Below are positions 53,286-60,593 of a DNA stretch of 64,000 bases, piece by piece (the first letter of the stretch is position 1; each line of letters begins with the position of its first letter). This stretch comes from Methylosinus sp. LW4 (GTDB taxonomy: Bacteria > Pseudomonadota > Alphaproteobacteria > Rhizobiales > Beijerinckiaceae): the NCBI RefSeq assembly GCF_000379125.1, contig NZ_KB900626.1, forward strand, positions 64,014 to 128,013, given 5' to 3'. The notes under the pieces were generated by a model. The model did no database searches. It was not told the origin of the DNA and was given only the letters and a program-made list of their open reading frames with translations. The position numbers were made by a program, and so were the translations under genes.

Positions 53286-55643
53286 TCATTCCTGCACCAC
53301 ATAAGTATAGAGCCGCATCTTCGCCTCGCCGTTCCATTGCTTATAGAGGCCTTGGATCTCGTAATCGAAGCCTGGGAAGAGATTGGCGCTGCGCTCGAAC
53401 ATGCGCAAATAGTCGAGCATGGGCCGCGCCTGCGCGCCCAGCCGCTCGCCCGGTACGATCGTCGCAATGCCCGGCGGATAGATGACGAAGAGCGTCGTCG
53501 CTATGCGGCCCTCTATCTCGTCGATCGGCAGGAAATCCACATCATTGCGCACGAGGCGCAGATATGCCTCGCGCGGCGTCATCGCCATTTCGGGAAGATG
53601 CTCCTGCCGGAACTGCGCCTGCTGCAGCGCGCTGGCGTTCGCCTCCTTGAAGAAGCGATGCATGTCGGCGCAGAGATCGCGCAGCCGCACGCCTCTGTAG
53701 CGCGCGGCGCGGCGCGCGACGAATTCGGGAATGACATCCTGCAGCAGCGCATTGTCGTCATGCAGGCGCTTGAAGGCGACGAGCGAGGAGACCAGCGTTC
53801 CGGCCTTGCTGGATTCGACGCCGGGCGTCAGCAGGAAGAGCAGAGAGTTGAGGTCGTTCTTCTCCGGCACGATCCGGTTCTCGCGCAAATATTGCGCGAC
53901 GATCGGCGCCGGGATTCCATGATCGGCATAGGCGCCGCTCTCGCGATCGAAACCCGGCGTCAGCAGAGTGAGCTTGGCCGGATCGGTGATGGCGAAGCCC
54001 GGCGCCATATTGGAGAATCCATGCCAGCGCGCATCCGGCGCCAGCGCCCAGAGATCAGGATTGCGCGCGAGCTGATCGGTGGAGACGCTCTCCCAGGGAA
54101 CGCGATGCGCGCCGGATTCGCGCGCCGCGTCGGGTATGGACACCCAATCGGGCGCGAAAGGATCGAAGAACCAGCGCCGCGCCGGGTCTTGCTCCTTGGC
54201 CTCGAACTCGCGCCGCACCGCGCGCAGCTTCTTGCGCAGCTCTATGCCGAGCCGGATGGTGTCGTCCCACAAGAGCTCGCCGGAGCGGCCTTTCATCATC
54301 TGCGCGCCGACATCCAGCGAGGCGAACAGCGGATAGAAGGGCGAGGTGGAGGCGTGCTGCATGAAGCCTTCATTGAAGCGGCGATGCTCCACGCGCCGAC
54401 GCTGGCCTTTGATGTGGCGATCGCGCACATGGATTTGCGAGGCCTGCGAGAAGCTGGCGAGCTGCTTATGCGTCGATTGCGTTGCGACGATTCCGGGCGA
54501 GGCCTCGGTGAGATTCTTCAGCCCCATCGCATAGCGCCGCTCATAGAGCGGATGGAATTTCATGAAGCCGGCCCAGGCTTCGTCGAAGAGAATGTAATCG
54601 CAAAGATGTCCGATCTTGCCCACGATCCATTCGGCGTTGTGAATCGTGCCGTCATAAGTGCATTGCTCGATGACGGCGGCGCGGAACGGCCGCTCCTTGC
54701 GCCAGGCGTCCTTGTCCTTCACCAGAGGATTGGCGCGAATGCGCTCGCGCAATTTCTCCTCGTCGAAGGCCTCGTGCTCGATCGGGCCGATGAGGCCATG
54801 GGCGTTGCGCGTCGTTGGCAGAAAGATCGGCACGCCGCCGCCGAGCAGCAGGGCGCCATGATGCGCGGCCTTGTGATTATTGCGGTCGAACAGCACGAGA
54901 TCGCCCTCGGCGACCAGATTGGTGAGCACGACCTTATTGGAGGAGGATGTGCCGTTGAGCACGAAGTAAGTCTTCTCCGCGCCGAAGATTTCCGCCGCCG
55001 CCTTTTGCGCGGCGAGCGCCGGCCCTTCATGCGTCAAAAGATCGCCGAGCTCGACGACGGAATTGTCGAGATCGTCGCGGAACACGGCCTCGCCCAAATG
55101 CTCCATGAAGATGCGGCCGATCGGGCTGCGGCTATAAAAAATGCCGCCATTATGGCCGGGGCAGGTCCAGAGCTGATTGCCTTCCTCCGCATAATCGACC
55201 AGCGCGCCGAAGAAGGGCGTCTTCAACGTCTCCGCATATTGCTTGAGGCGCGAGACGAGATTTTTGGCGATGAATTCCGGGGTCTCCTCGGCGAGGAAGA
55301 CATAGCCGTCGATGAAATCCAGCACCTCCACCGGAATATCCTCGAAGCGCTTGCGGCGAATGAGCAGCACGATCGGCATGTCGAGGCCGCGCTTGCGCAT
55401 GAGATCGATGAGCGAGGCGGTCTTGCCCTCGAGGCCCTTCTTGCCCCAATCGACGACCAGGCAGCCGATGGCGGCGTCGGTCTGCACGACGATCTCGGCG
55501 TCCTCCACCCGGCGCGCGCGCACGACCTGAAAGCCCATGCTCTCGATCGCGGCGATGATCTGATTGACGCGCAGCCCCTCGAGGTCGTCGGCCTCGAAAT
55601 TGGGCGCGGAGAAGAGGAAAGTGAAGCGGCGGGAGAAGTCCAT
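53286..55643 (-). CDS. Orn/Lys/Arg decarboxylase (inducible type)
   Basis: 785 residues from ATG 55643. Upstream in-frame ATGs precede Cys-rich, non-conserved sequence. The receiver-like wing domain (1-130) is followed by the PLP fold, with the cofactor Lys in TQSTHKQLASF, and by a C-terminal domain. The length fits AdiA/LdcI/SpeF-type enzymes, which decarboxylate a basic amino acid in acid resistance or polyamine synthesis. Whether the substrate is arginine, lysine or ornithine cannot be told. An acetyltransferase gene is coupled to it. Confidence 0.93.
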   Translation of the reverse strand: MDFSRRFTFLFSAPNFEADDLEGLRVNQIIAAIESMGFQVVRARRVEDAEIVVQTDAAIGCLVVDWGKKGLEGKTASLIDLMRKRGLDMPIVLLIRRKRFEDIPVEVLDFIDGYVFLAEETPEFIAKNLVSRLKQYAETLKTPFFGALVDYAEEGNQLWTCPGHNGGIFYSRSPIGRIFMEHLGEAVFRDDLDNSVVELGDLLTHEGPALAAQKAAAEIFGAEKTYFVLNGTSSSNKVVLTNLVAEGDLVLFDRNNHKAAHHGALLLGGGVPIFLPTTRNAHGLIGPIEHEAFDEEKLRERIRANPLVKDKDAWRKERPFRAAVIEQCTYDGTIHNAEWIVGKIGHLCDYILFDEAWAGFMKFHPLYERRYAMGLKNLTEASPGIVATQSTHKQLASFSQASQIHVRDRHIKGQRRRVEHRRFNEGFMQHASTSPFYPLFASLDVGAQMMKGRSGELLWDDTIRLGIELRKKLRAVRREFEAKEQDPARRWFFDPFAPDWVSIPDAARESGAHRVPWESVSTDQLARNPDLWALAPDARWHGFSNMAPGFAITDPAKLTLLTPGFDRESGAYADHGIPAPIVAQYLRENRIVPEKNDLNSLLFLLTPGVESSKAGTLVSSLVAFKRLHDDNALLQDVIPEFVARRAARYRGVRLRDLCADMHRFFKEANASALQQAQFRQEHLPEMAMTPREAYLRLVRNDVDFLPIDEIEGRIATTLFVIYPPGIATIVPGERLGAQARPMLDYLRMFERSANLFPGFDYEIQGLYKQWNGEAKMRLYTYVVQE

Positions 55644-55845
55644 TCGAATCGGCCTGTGACGCTGACGGGGAAGAGGAGGGGCCCCGCACTCACAGCCTTG
55701 TTCCATGACACAATCGTGACAGCGCGCGCCCTTGTGAGACTCCCGCATCCGCCGCTCGCGGCCGAGACTGAGAATTCGGGTCAACGGCGGTCAACGAATT
55801 GCGCGGGGCGGGATTTCCTGTCGGCGGAGCGATTCTGGAGCCGCC

Positions 55846-56004
55846 GTGACGAGCCTCGCCTTCGCCGTTATCGAAGAGACGTCGCGTCTGAGGACGTTTC
55901 TCGACCATTTCTCGAAAATCGACGATCCGCGCGCGCCCTGGCGCGTCGCACATCCGCGGCGCGCGCAACATGGCGGTCGGTCGGGTGTCGCGCCGTCGAT
56001 CTGA
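55846..56004 (+). pseudogene. N-terminal fragment of an ISAs1-type transposase
   Basis: A GTG-started frame of 52 residues contains TFLDHFSKIDDPRAPWRVAHP, the conserved first region of ISAs1-family transposases (xFxxIxDPRxxW+V+xP). After that the sequence departs and the frame stops at 56002. No catalytic DDE region or inverted repeats are visible. It is a remnant of an insertion sequence. Confidence 0.6.
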
Positions 56005-56069
56005 GCCACGCCGCCGCTATCGCCTCGGGGGCTGAAGCTCATCGACCCGGATTCGGGAGCTCCGCGCGC

Positions 56070-56162
56070 CTAGCGGAACCAGACATAGACGATCGCCGCC
56101 GCCAGAGCCAGGACGAGGCCGATCGCCGTATTACGCAGAAAGCTGCCTTCGAACTCCTCCAT
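56070..56162 (-). CDS. 30-residue single-helix membrane microprotein
   Basis: The frame encodes MEEFEGSFLRNTAIGLVLAL-type sequence: an acidic start, then one hydrophobic helix of about 19 residues ending in YVWFR. AAGGAAGAGGG directly precedes the ATG, which is a strong SD for so short a frame. No neighbour shares the operon. Small one-helix proteins often tune membrane complexes. This one is unknown. Confidence 0.55.
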   Translation of the reverse strand: MEEFEGSFLRNTAIGLVLALAAAIVYVWFR

Positions 56163-56271
56163 TCCCTCTTCCTTTCTCGCCGTCGCGTCGATTCGACGCA
56201 TTTCTAAAGCTGCATCCAACGCTGAGAATAGCCTCGAGGGCGGTTAATTCCCAGGGGCCGCTCTCGGTTGG

Positions 56272-56302
56272 GAGCCCGGCGCAGGCCGGGCTCTTTTTCT
56301 TT
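56272..56302 (+). terminator. intrinsic terminator without an obvious upstream plus-strand gene
   Basis: GAGCCCGGC (56272-56280) pairs with GCCGGGCTC (56285-56293), loop GCAG, followed by TTTTTCTTTT. The only plus-strand frame upstream is the IS fragment ending at 56004. It could end transcription from that remnant or an unannotated RNA, or act as a leader attenuator for the gene at 56379. Confidence 0.7.
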
Positions 56303-56378
56303 TCGAGCGGGTCGCCGGCGGCGCCTCGCTCGCGGCGGCGCCATGCGCTAAGGTCCGCCCGCCGCTCGGAAGGACCTC

Positions 56379-56828
56379 ATGCCTCTCTATTTCGCCTATG
56401 GCGCCAATATGGACGTCGCCGCAATGGCCGTCCGCTGTCCGCATTCGCGGCCGCTCGGCCTCGGCCGGCTGGCGCGCTATCGCTTCGCCATTCTGGAGAC
56501 GGGCTACGCCACGGTCGTGCCGGACGCGCGGGCGCAGGTCCACGGCCTGCTCTATGACCTCGCCGTGGCGGATGTGCCGGCGCTCGACCGTTACGAGGAG
56601 ATCGGCCGTCGGCTCTACCGCAAGGTCGTGCAGCCGGTGCTGCGCGCGCCGGTGGGCTCGGCGCGGGCGCTCGTCTATATCGGAACCGCGACGCGCGAGG
56701 GGCCGGCGGCGCCCGGCTATGTCGAGAATATCGTCGCCTCGGCGCGCGCGCTCGGCCTGCCCGGCGCCTATATCGCTTTTCTGGAGAGCCATGCGCCCAA
56801 TGCGCAGCAGAGGATGAGCCGAAGATGA
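56379..56828 (+). CDS. gamma-glutamylcyclotransferase-like (AIG2/GGCT) protein
   Basis: 149 residues. The start PLYFAYGANMD is the GGCT substrate loop, and the catalytic Glu lies in DRYEEIGRRLYRK. These enzymes release 5-oxoproline from gamma-glutamyl amines or peptides. It overlaps panC by ATGA and so belongs to the panC-acyP-cysQ operon. Confidence 0.88.
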   Translation: MPLYFAYGANMDVAAMAVRCPHSRPLGLGRLARYRFAILETGYATVVPDARAQVHGLLYDLAVADVPALDRYEEIGRRLYRKVVQPVLRAPVGSARALVYIGTATREGPAAPGYVENIVASARALGLPGAYIAFLESHAPNAQQRMSRR

Positions 56829-57691
56829 GCGCTGTTCCGGTTCCGACCGTCCATACGCTGGCCGAGCTGCGCGAGCGCGTGGCGCAATGGCGCGCGCGCG
56901 GCGAGCGCGTCGGCTTCGTCCCCACAATGGGCGCGCTGCACCGGGGCCATCTCGCTCTGGTGGAGGAGGCGCGCCGGCGCGCCGATCGCGTGATGGTCTC
57001 GGTCTTCGTCAATCCGACGCAATTCGGCGCAGGCGAGGATTTCGACCGCTATCCGCGCACGCTCGCCGCCGATGTCGAGAAGCTCGCGAGCGTTGCGGCC
57101 GATCTCTGCTATGCGCCGGCGGTGGAGGAGATGTATCCGCCGGGCTTTTCCACCACGGTCGCGGTGGGCGGGCCGGCGGTCGCCGATCTCGAGGATCATT
57201 TCCGGCCGACGCATTTCGCCGGCGTCGCTCTCGTCGTCGCCAAGCTGCTCAATCAGGCCGATTGCGACGTCGCCGTCTTCGGCGAGAAGGATTATCAGCA
57301 ATTGCTGGTGATAAAGCGCCTGGCGCGCGATCTCGATCTGCGCGCGGAGATCGTCGGCGCGCCCACTTTGCGGGAGGCGGACGGTCTCGCAATGTCCTCG
57401 CGCAACATCTATCTCTCGGCCGAGGAGCGGCGCGTCGCGCCGGCGCTCTATCGCGCGCTGAGCGAGGCGGCGCAGCGTATCGCCGCGGGCGAGCCGATCG
57501 GCCATGTGATGGCGGAGGCGCGCGAGCGTATCGCCGCCGAGGGCTTCCTCATCGATTATCTCGAGGCGCGCCACGCGCAGACTCTGGCGCGCGTCGCGCG
57601 GCGTCACGAGGGGCCGATTCGCCTGCTGGTCGCGGCGAAGCTCGGCGCGACGCGGCTCATCGACAATGTCGCCGTGGAGGCGGCGCAATGA
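56825..57691 (+). CDS. panC: pantothenate synthetase
   Basis: 288 residues. PTMGALHRGHLALV, FGEKDYQQL and SSRNIYLS are the diagnostic motifs. It joins pantoate and beta-alanine with ATP to give pantothenate, the precursor of coenzyme A. ATGA overlaps on both sides couple it with the GGCT and acylphosphatase genes. Confidence 0.98.
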   Translation: MSAVPVPTVHTLAELRERVAQWRARGERVGFVPTMGALHRGHLALVEEARRRADRVMVSVFVNPTQFGAGEDFDRYPRTLAADVEKLASVAADLCYAPAVEEMYPPGFSTTVAVGGPAVADLEDHFRPTHFAGVALVVAKLLNQADCDVAVFGEKDYQQLLVIKRLARDLDLRAEIVGAPTLREADGLAMSSRNIYLSAEERRVAPALYRALSEAAQRIAAGEPIGHVMAEARERIAAEGFLIDYLEARHAQTLARVARRHEGPIRLLVAAKLGATRLIDNVAVEAAQ

Positions 57692-57975
57692 GCGAGACGC
57701 GCCGCGTTTTCCGCATCATCGTGCGCGGGCGCGTGCAGGGCGTCGGCTTTCGCGCCTTTGTCGCGCGGGAGGCCGGGCGCCTCGCGCTCGCCGGCTGGGC
57801 GCGCAATTGCGACGATGGCGCGGTGGAGATCGTCGCCGCCGGGCCGCAGGGCGCGCTGCAAGCGCTGGTGGATGCGGCGCGGCGCGGACCGCCCGCGGGG
57901 CGTGTCGACGATCTGCGCGCGGAAGAGACGAACGAGGCCGCTCTCGTCGAGCGGCGCGGCGATCTGGAGTTCTAA
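57688..57975 (+). CDS. acyP: acylphosphatase
   Basis: 95 residues. The active-site loop GRVQGVGFRAF (Arg) and the catalytic Asn in WARNCDDGAVEIV are present. It hydrolyses acyl phosphates. It overlaps panC by ATGA and is five bases before the cysQ-like gene. Confidence 0.93.
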   Translation: MSETRRVFRIIVRGRVQGVGFRAFVAREAGRLALAGWARNCDDGAVEIVAAGPQGALQALVDAARRGPPAGRVDDLRAEETNEAALVERRGDLEF

Positions 57976-57980
57976 AAAGC

Positions 57981-58805
57981 GTGGGGCTCGAGAGCGACGA
58001 GGATTTCGACGCGCTGGCGGCGGCTTTCGCCGATCTGGCGACGCGCGCGGGCGTCATCGCCATGGATGTGCTCGCCGCGCCCACGATCGACGCGCGGGCG
58101 AAGAAGGACGCCAGCCCGGTCTGCGAGGCGGATGAGAGGATCGAGGCCTTTCTGACGCCGCGTCTCGCCGAGCTGCTGCCCGGCCTTCCCATCGTCGCGG
58201 AGGAAGCCGCCGCCGCGGGCGCCGCTTTCGCCCGCGCCGACACTTTCCTGCTCGTCGATCCGCTCGACGGCACGCGGGAGTTTCTGGCGCGCAGTGGCGA
58301 GTTCACCGTCAATATCGGCCTCATCGTCGCGGGCGCGCCGCGCGCCGGCGCAGTCTTCGCCCCGGCGCTCGGGCAATTGTGGTTCGCCGGCGCGCGCGCC
58401 TTCGCCGCCGAGGCCCTCCCCGGCCGGCCGGCGCCGCCGCCCGCGGCCTGGCGGCCGTTGCGCGTGCGCGCCCTGCCGGCGGAAGGGCCGACCGCGCTGG
58501 TCAGCCGCTCGCATCTCGACGCGGCGACCACGGCCTTTCTGGAGACGCATCGCGTCGCCGCGACGCGCGATGTCGGCTCCTCGATCAAATTCTGCCTGCT
58601 GGCGGAGGGCGCGGCCGATCTCTATCCGCGCTTCGGCCCGACGATGGAATGGGACACGGCGGCCGGCGACGCAGTGCTGCGCGCGGCCGGCGGCGGCGTC
58701 GTCGACCCCACGGGCCGCCCGCTTCTCTACGGCAAGGCGGGCGAAGCCTATCGTAACGGGCCTTTCATCGCTTTCGGCGATCCCGCCGCCGCAAGACTTT
58801 ATTAA
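57981..58805 (+). CDS. cysQ: 3'(2'),5'-bisphosphate nucleotidase CysQ-like
   Basis: 274 residues from the GTG at 57981, as no ATG occurs before the conserved region. The inositol-monophosphatase fold motifs are seen: VAEEAAA, LVDPLDGTREFL and EWDTAAGDAVL. It should remove the 3' phosphate from PAP formed in sulfate assimilation. It is the last gene of the operon. Confidence 0.9.
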   Translation: MGLESDEDFDALAAAFADLATRAGVIAMDVLAAPTIDARAKKDASPVCEADERIEAFLTPRLAELLPGLPIVAEEAAAAGAAFARADTFLLVDPLDGTREFLARSGEFTVNIGLIVAGAPRAGAVFAPALGQLWFAGARAFAAEALPGRPAPPPAAWRPLRVRALPAEGPTALVSRSHLDAATTAFLETHRVAATRDVGSSIKFCLLAEGAADLYPRFGPTMEWDTAAGDAVLRAAGGGVVDPTGRPLLYGKAGEAYRNGPFIAFGDPAAARLY

Positions 58806-58923
58806 GAACGCGGCGAGATTCTTCCTTTCACGAAGAAGAGCCGTCGCGGCGCCACAGGCGCGACACGATCGCATCCAAACTTCAGCAGACCGATTCGCAA
58901 ACGCCCAATAGGGAAGCCTCGCC

Positions 58924-59556
58924 ATGCGCGCCGCAGATTCAACTCGCCGAGAGACGCGCGCAACGCGCAGAGAAGCGACGCGCAGAGAGATGCTGGCCCT
59001 CGCCGCCGGCGCCGCGCTGTCTCCGCTGGCGCCGGCGCATGCCGCCTATGGCGTGCGGGCGGAGCCGAGACCCGAGCCCATGTCCGGCGACGAGGTGGTG
59101 CAGAGCGGCCATCGCTTCTTCGGCGCCATAGCGCGCGACCTCGCCCAGGGCGTCGAGCAATTGGCGCGGCGCTGGGGGCGGCCCAACGCCTATGTGCTCG
59201 GCCAGGAGGGCTCCGGCGCCTTCGTCGGCGGCCTGCGCTATGGCGAGGGGACGATGTACACGCGTAACGCCGGCCAGCGGCGCGTCTATTGGCAAGGTCC
59301 TTCGCTCGGCTTCGACGCCGGCGCCGATGGCGACCGCACCATGATGCTGATCTATAATCTGCCCTCGGTGGACGCCATCTACACGCGCTTCGGCGGCGTC
59401 GCCGGCTCGGCCTATCTGGTCGGCGGATTGGGCTTCACCGAGCTCTCGGCCGATGGCGTCGTCGTCGCGCCGATCCGCGCCGGGCTCGGCGCGCGCCTCG
59501 GCCTCAATCTCGGCTATTTGAAATTCACGCCGGAAGCGACGTGGAATCCGTTCTGA
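58924..59556 (+). CDS. DUF1134 exported protein
   Basis: 210 residues. The twin-arginine-like start TRREMLALAAGAALSPLAPA is followed by the DUF1134 body (YVLGQEGSGAFVGGLRYGEG and GSLGFD-like, with GGVAGSAYLVGGLG). Members are exported and of unknown role, common in Alphaproteobacteria. It stands alone. Confidence 0.88.
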   Translation: MRAADSTRRETRATRREATRREMLALAAGAALSPLAPAHAAYGVRAEPRPEPMSGDEVVQSGHRFFGAIARDLAQGVEQLARRWGRPNAYVLGQEGSGAFVGGLRYGEGTMYTRNAGQRRVYWQGPSLGFDAGADGDRTMMLIYNLPSVDAIYTRFGGVAGSAYLVGGLGFTELSADGVVVAPIRAGLGARLGLNLGYLKFTPEATWNPF

Positions 59557-59577
59557 TCTGGAATCTGCTCTGACGCT

Positions 59578-60108
59578 TCACGACTTCAGCTGCAGCGCCG
59601 TATAGCTCGGCGTCAGCAGGCCGGAGAGCAGAGCGTTCATCGATTTTGGGAAGAACGCCAGCGTATGCGCATAGGTCGCCGTCACCAGAACGGCGGATTG
59701 TCCGTTGGAGAAGGTCGCCTTGATGAGATTGGTCTGCGCGGTGGAGAGCGTCGCGCCGGTCGGATAGGCGTAGACGATCGTCGGCGAGGTCGCGCCCATG
59801 GTGATCTGAAACATTTGCAGAGTGAGGCTGGAGGCCTTGATCTGCGGGGCGACATTGCCGAGCGCATAGGACGGCGTGTAGAGCGACAATTCCGTGGAGC
59901 AGGCTCCCACCGGAGAATCGGCGCAATCGGCCCAGGCGATCGCATATTGCGTCGCGATCCGATTGACCGTGTTGTAGACGACATAGACGCGGCCGAATTC
60001 GGTGACGCCGGCGATGATCATGATGATGACCGGCGCGAGCAGCGCGAATTCCACAGCGGCGAATCCGCGCCGATCCGAAAAGCGCGCGATGAGACGTCGA
60101 ATGCTCAT
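59578..60108 (-). CDS. TadE/TadG-type pilus assembly protein
   Basis: 176 residues. FSDRRGFAAVEFALLAPVII is the TadE_like N-terminal helix, and a beta-rich periplasmic part follows. TadE/F/G proteins are pilin-like parts of tight-adherence systems. It overlaps the next gene by four bases. The tad motor and secretin genes are not in the window. Confidence 0.9.
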   Translation of the reverse strand: MSIRRLIARFSDRRGFAAVEFALLAPVIIMIIAGVTEFGRVYVVYNTVNRIATQYAIAWADCADSPVGACSTELSLYTPSYALGNVAPQIKASSLTLQMFQITMGATSPTIVYAYPTGATLSTAQTNLIKATFSNGQSAVLVTATYAHTLAFFPKSMNALLSGLLTPSYTALQLKS

Positions 60109-60593
60109 TGGCTCTTCCGCCTGACGATGGCGCTGGAGCGCACATTGGCGAGCGAGCCGAATCCCGGCGCGAAGACGATCGCCGGCGCCTGCGCGCGCAG
60201 CACCAGCGGATCGCCGGCGGCGCCATAATCCGGCGTCGTCTCATCCGTCACCGCGACGGCGCCCGAGTCGAGCCGCCACAATGGGCGAAGATCGACGAGG
60301 AGATTCGTATTGTTCTTCACCAGCCCGCCGCCGCCGGAGACGACCTTTCCCTTCAATGTGGCGGCGTCGATATAGGTGGGCGTCGCCTGCGCGAAGCTGC
60401 TGCGCAGATAATCGGCGGCGCTGTTGACGCCCGCGTCAAGCGAAGTCTGCGTGATGTAGAAGATCGACACTTGCGCGATCCACAGCACCAGAAGCAGAAA
60501 GGGCGTCGCCACAAAGGCGAACTCCACGGCCGTCGCGCCGGAGCGCGCGTGTGCGAAATCGCGCGCCGCATCGCGAAGGAGCCGCCGTCTCAT
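60105..60593 (-). CDS. TadE-type pseudopilin
   Basis: 162 residues. HARSGATAVEFAFVATPFLL matches the TadE helix, with the Glu after the Val that marks processing in this family. It lies between two related genes with four-base overlaps. Confidence 0.9.
   Translation of the reverse strand: MRRRLLRDAARDFAHARSGATAVEFAFVATPFLLLVLWIAQVSIFYITQTSLDAGVNSAADYLRSSFAQATPTYIDAATLKGKVVSGGGGLVKNNTNLLVDLRPLWRLDSGAVAVTDETTPDYGAAGDPLVLRAQAPAIVFAPGFGSLANVRSSAIVRRKSQ

Noticed and set aside
56887..57975. Long plus-strand frame covering panC
   Set aside because: Only its last 95 codons (acylphosphatase) are real. The earlier part is the wrong frame of panC.
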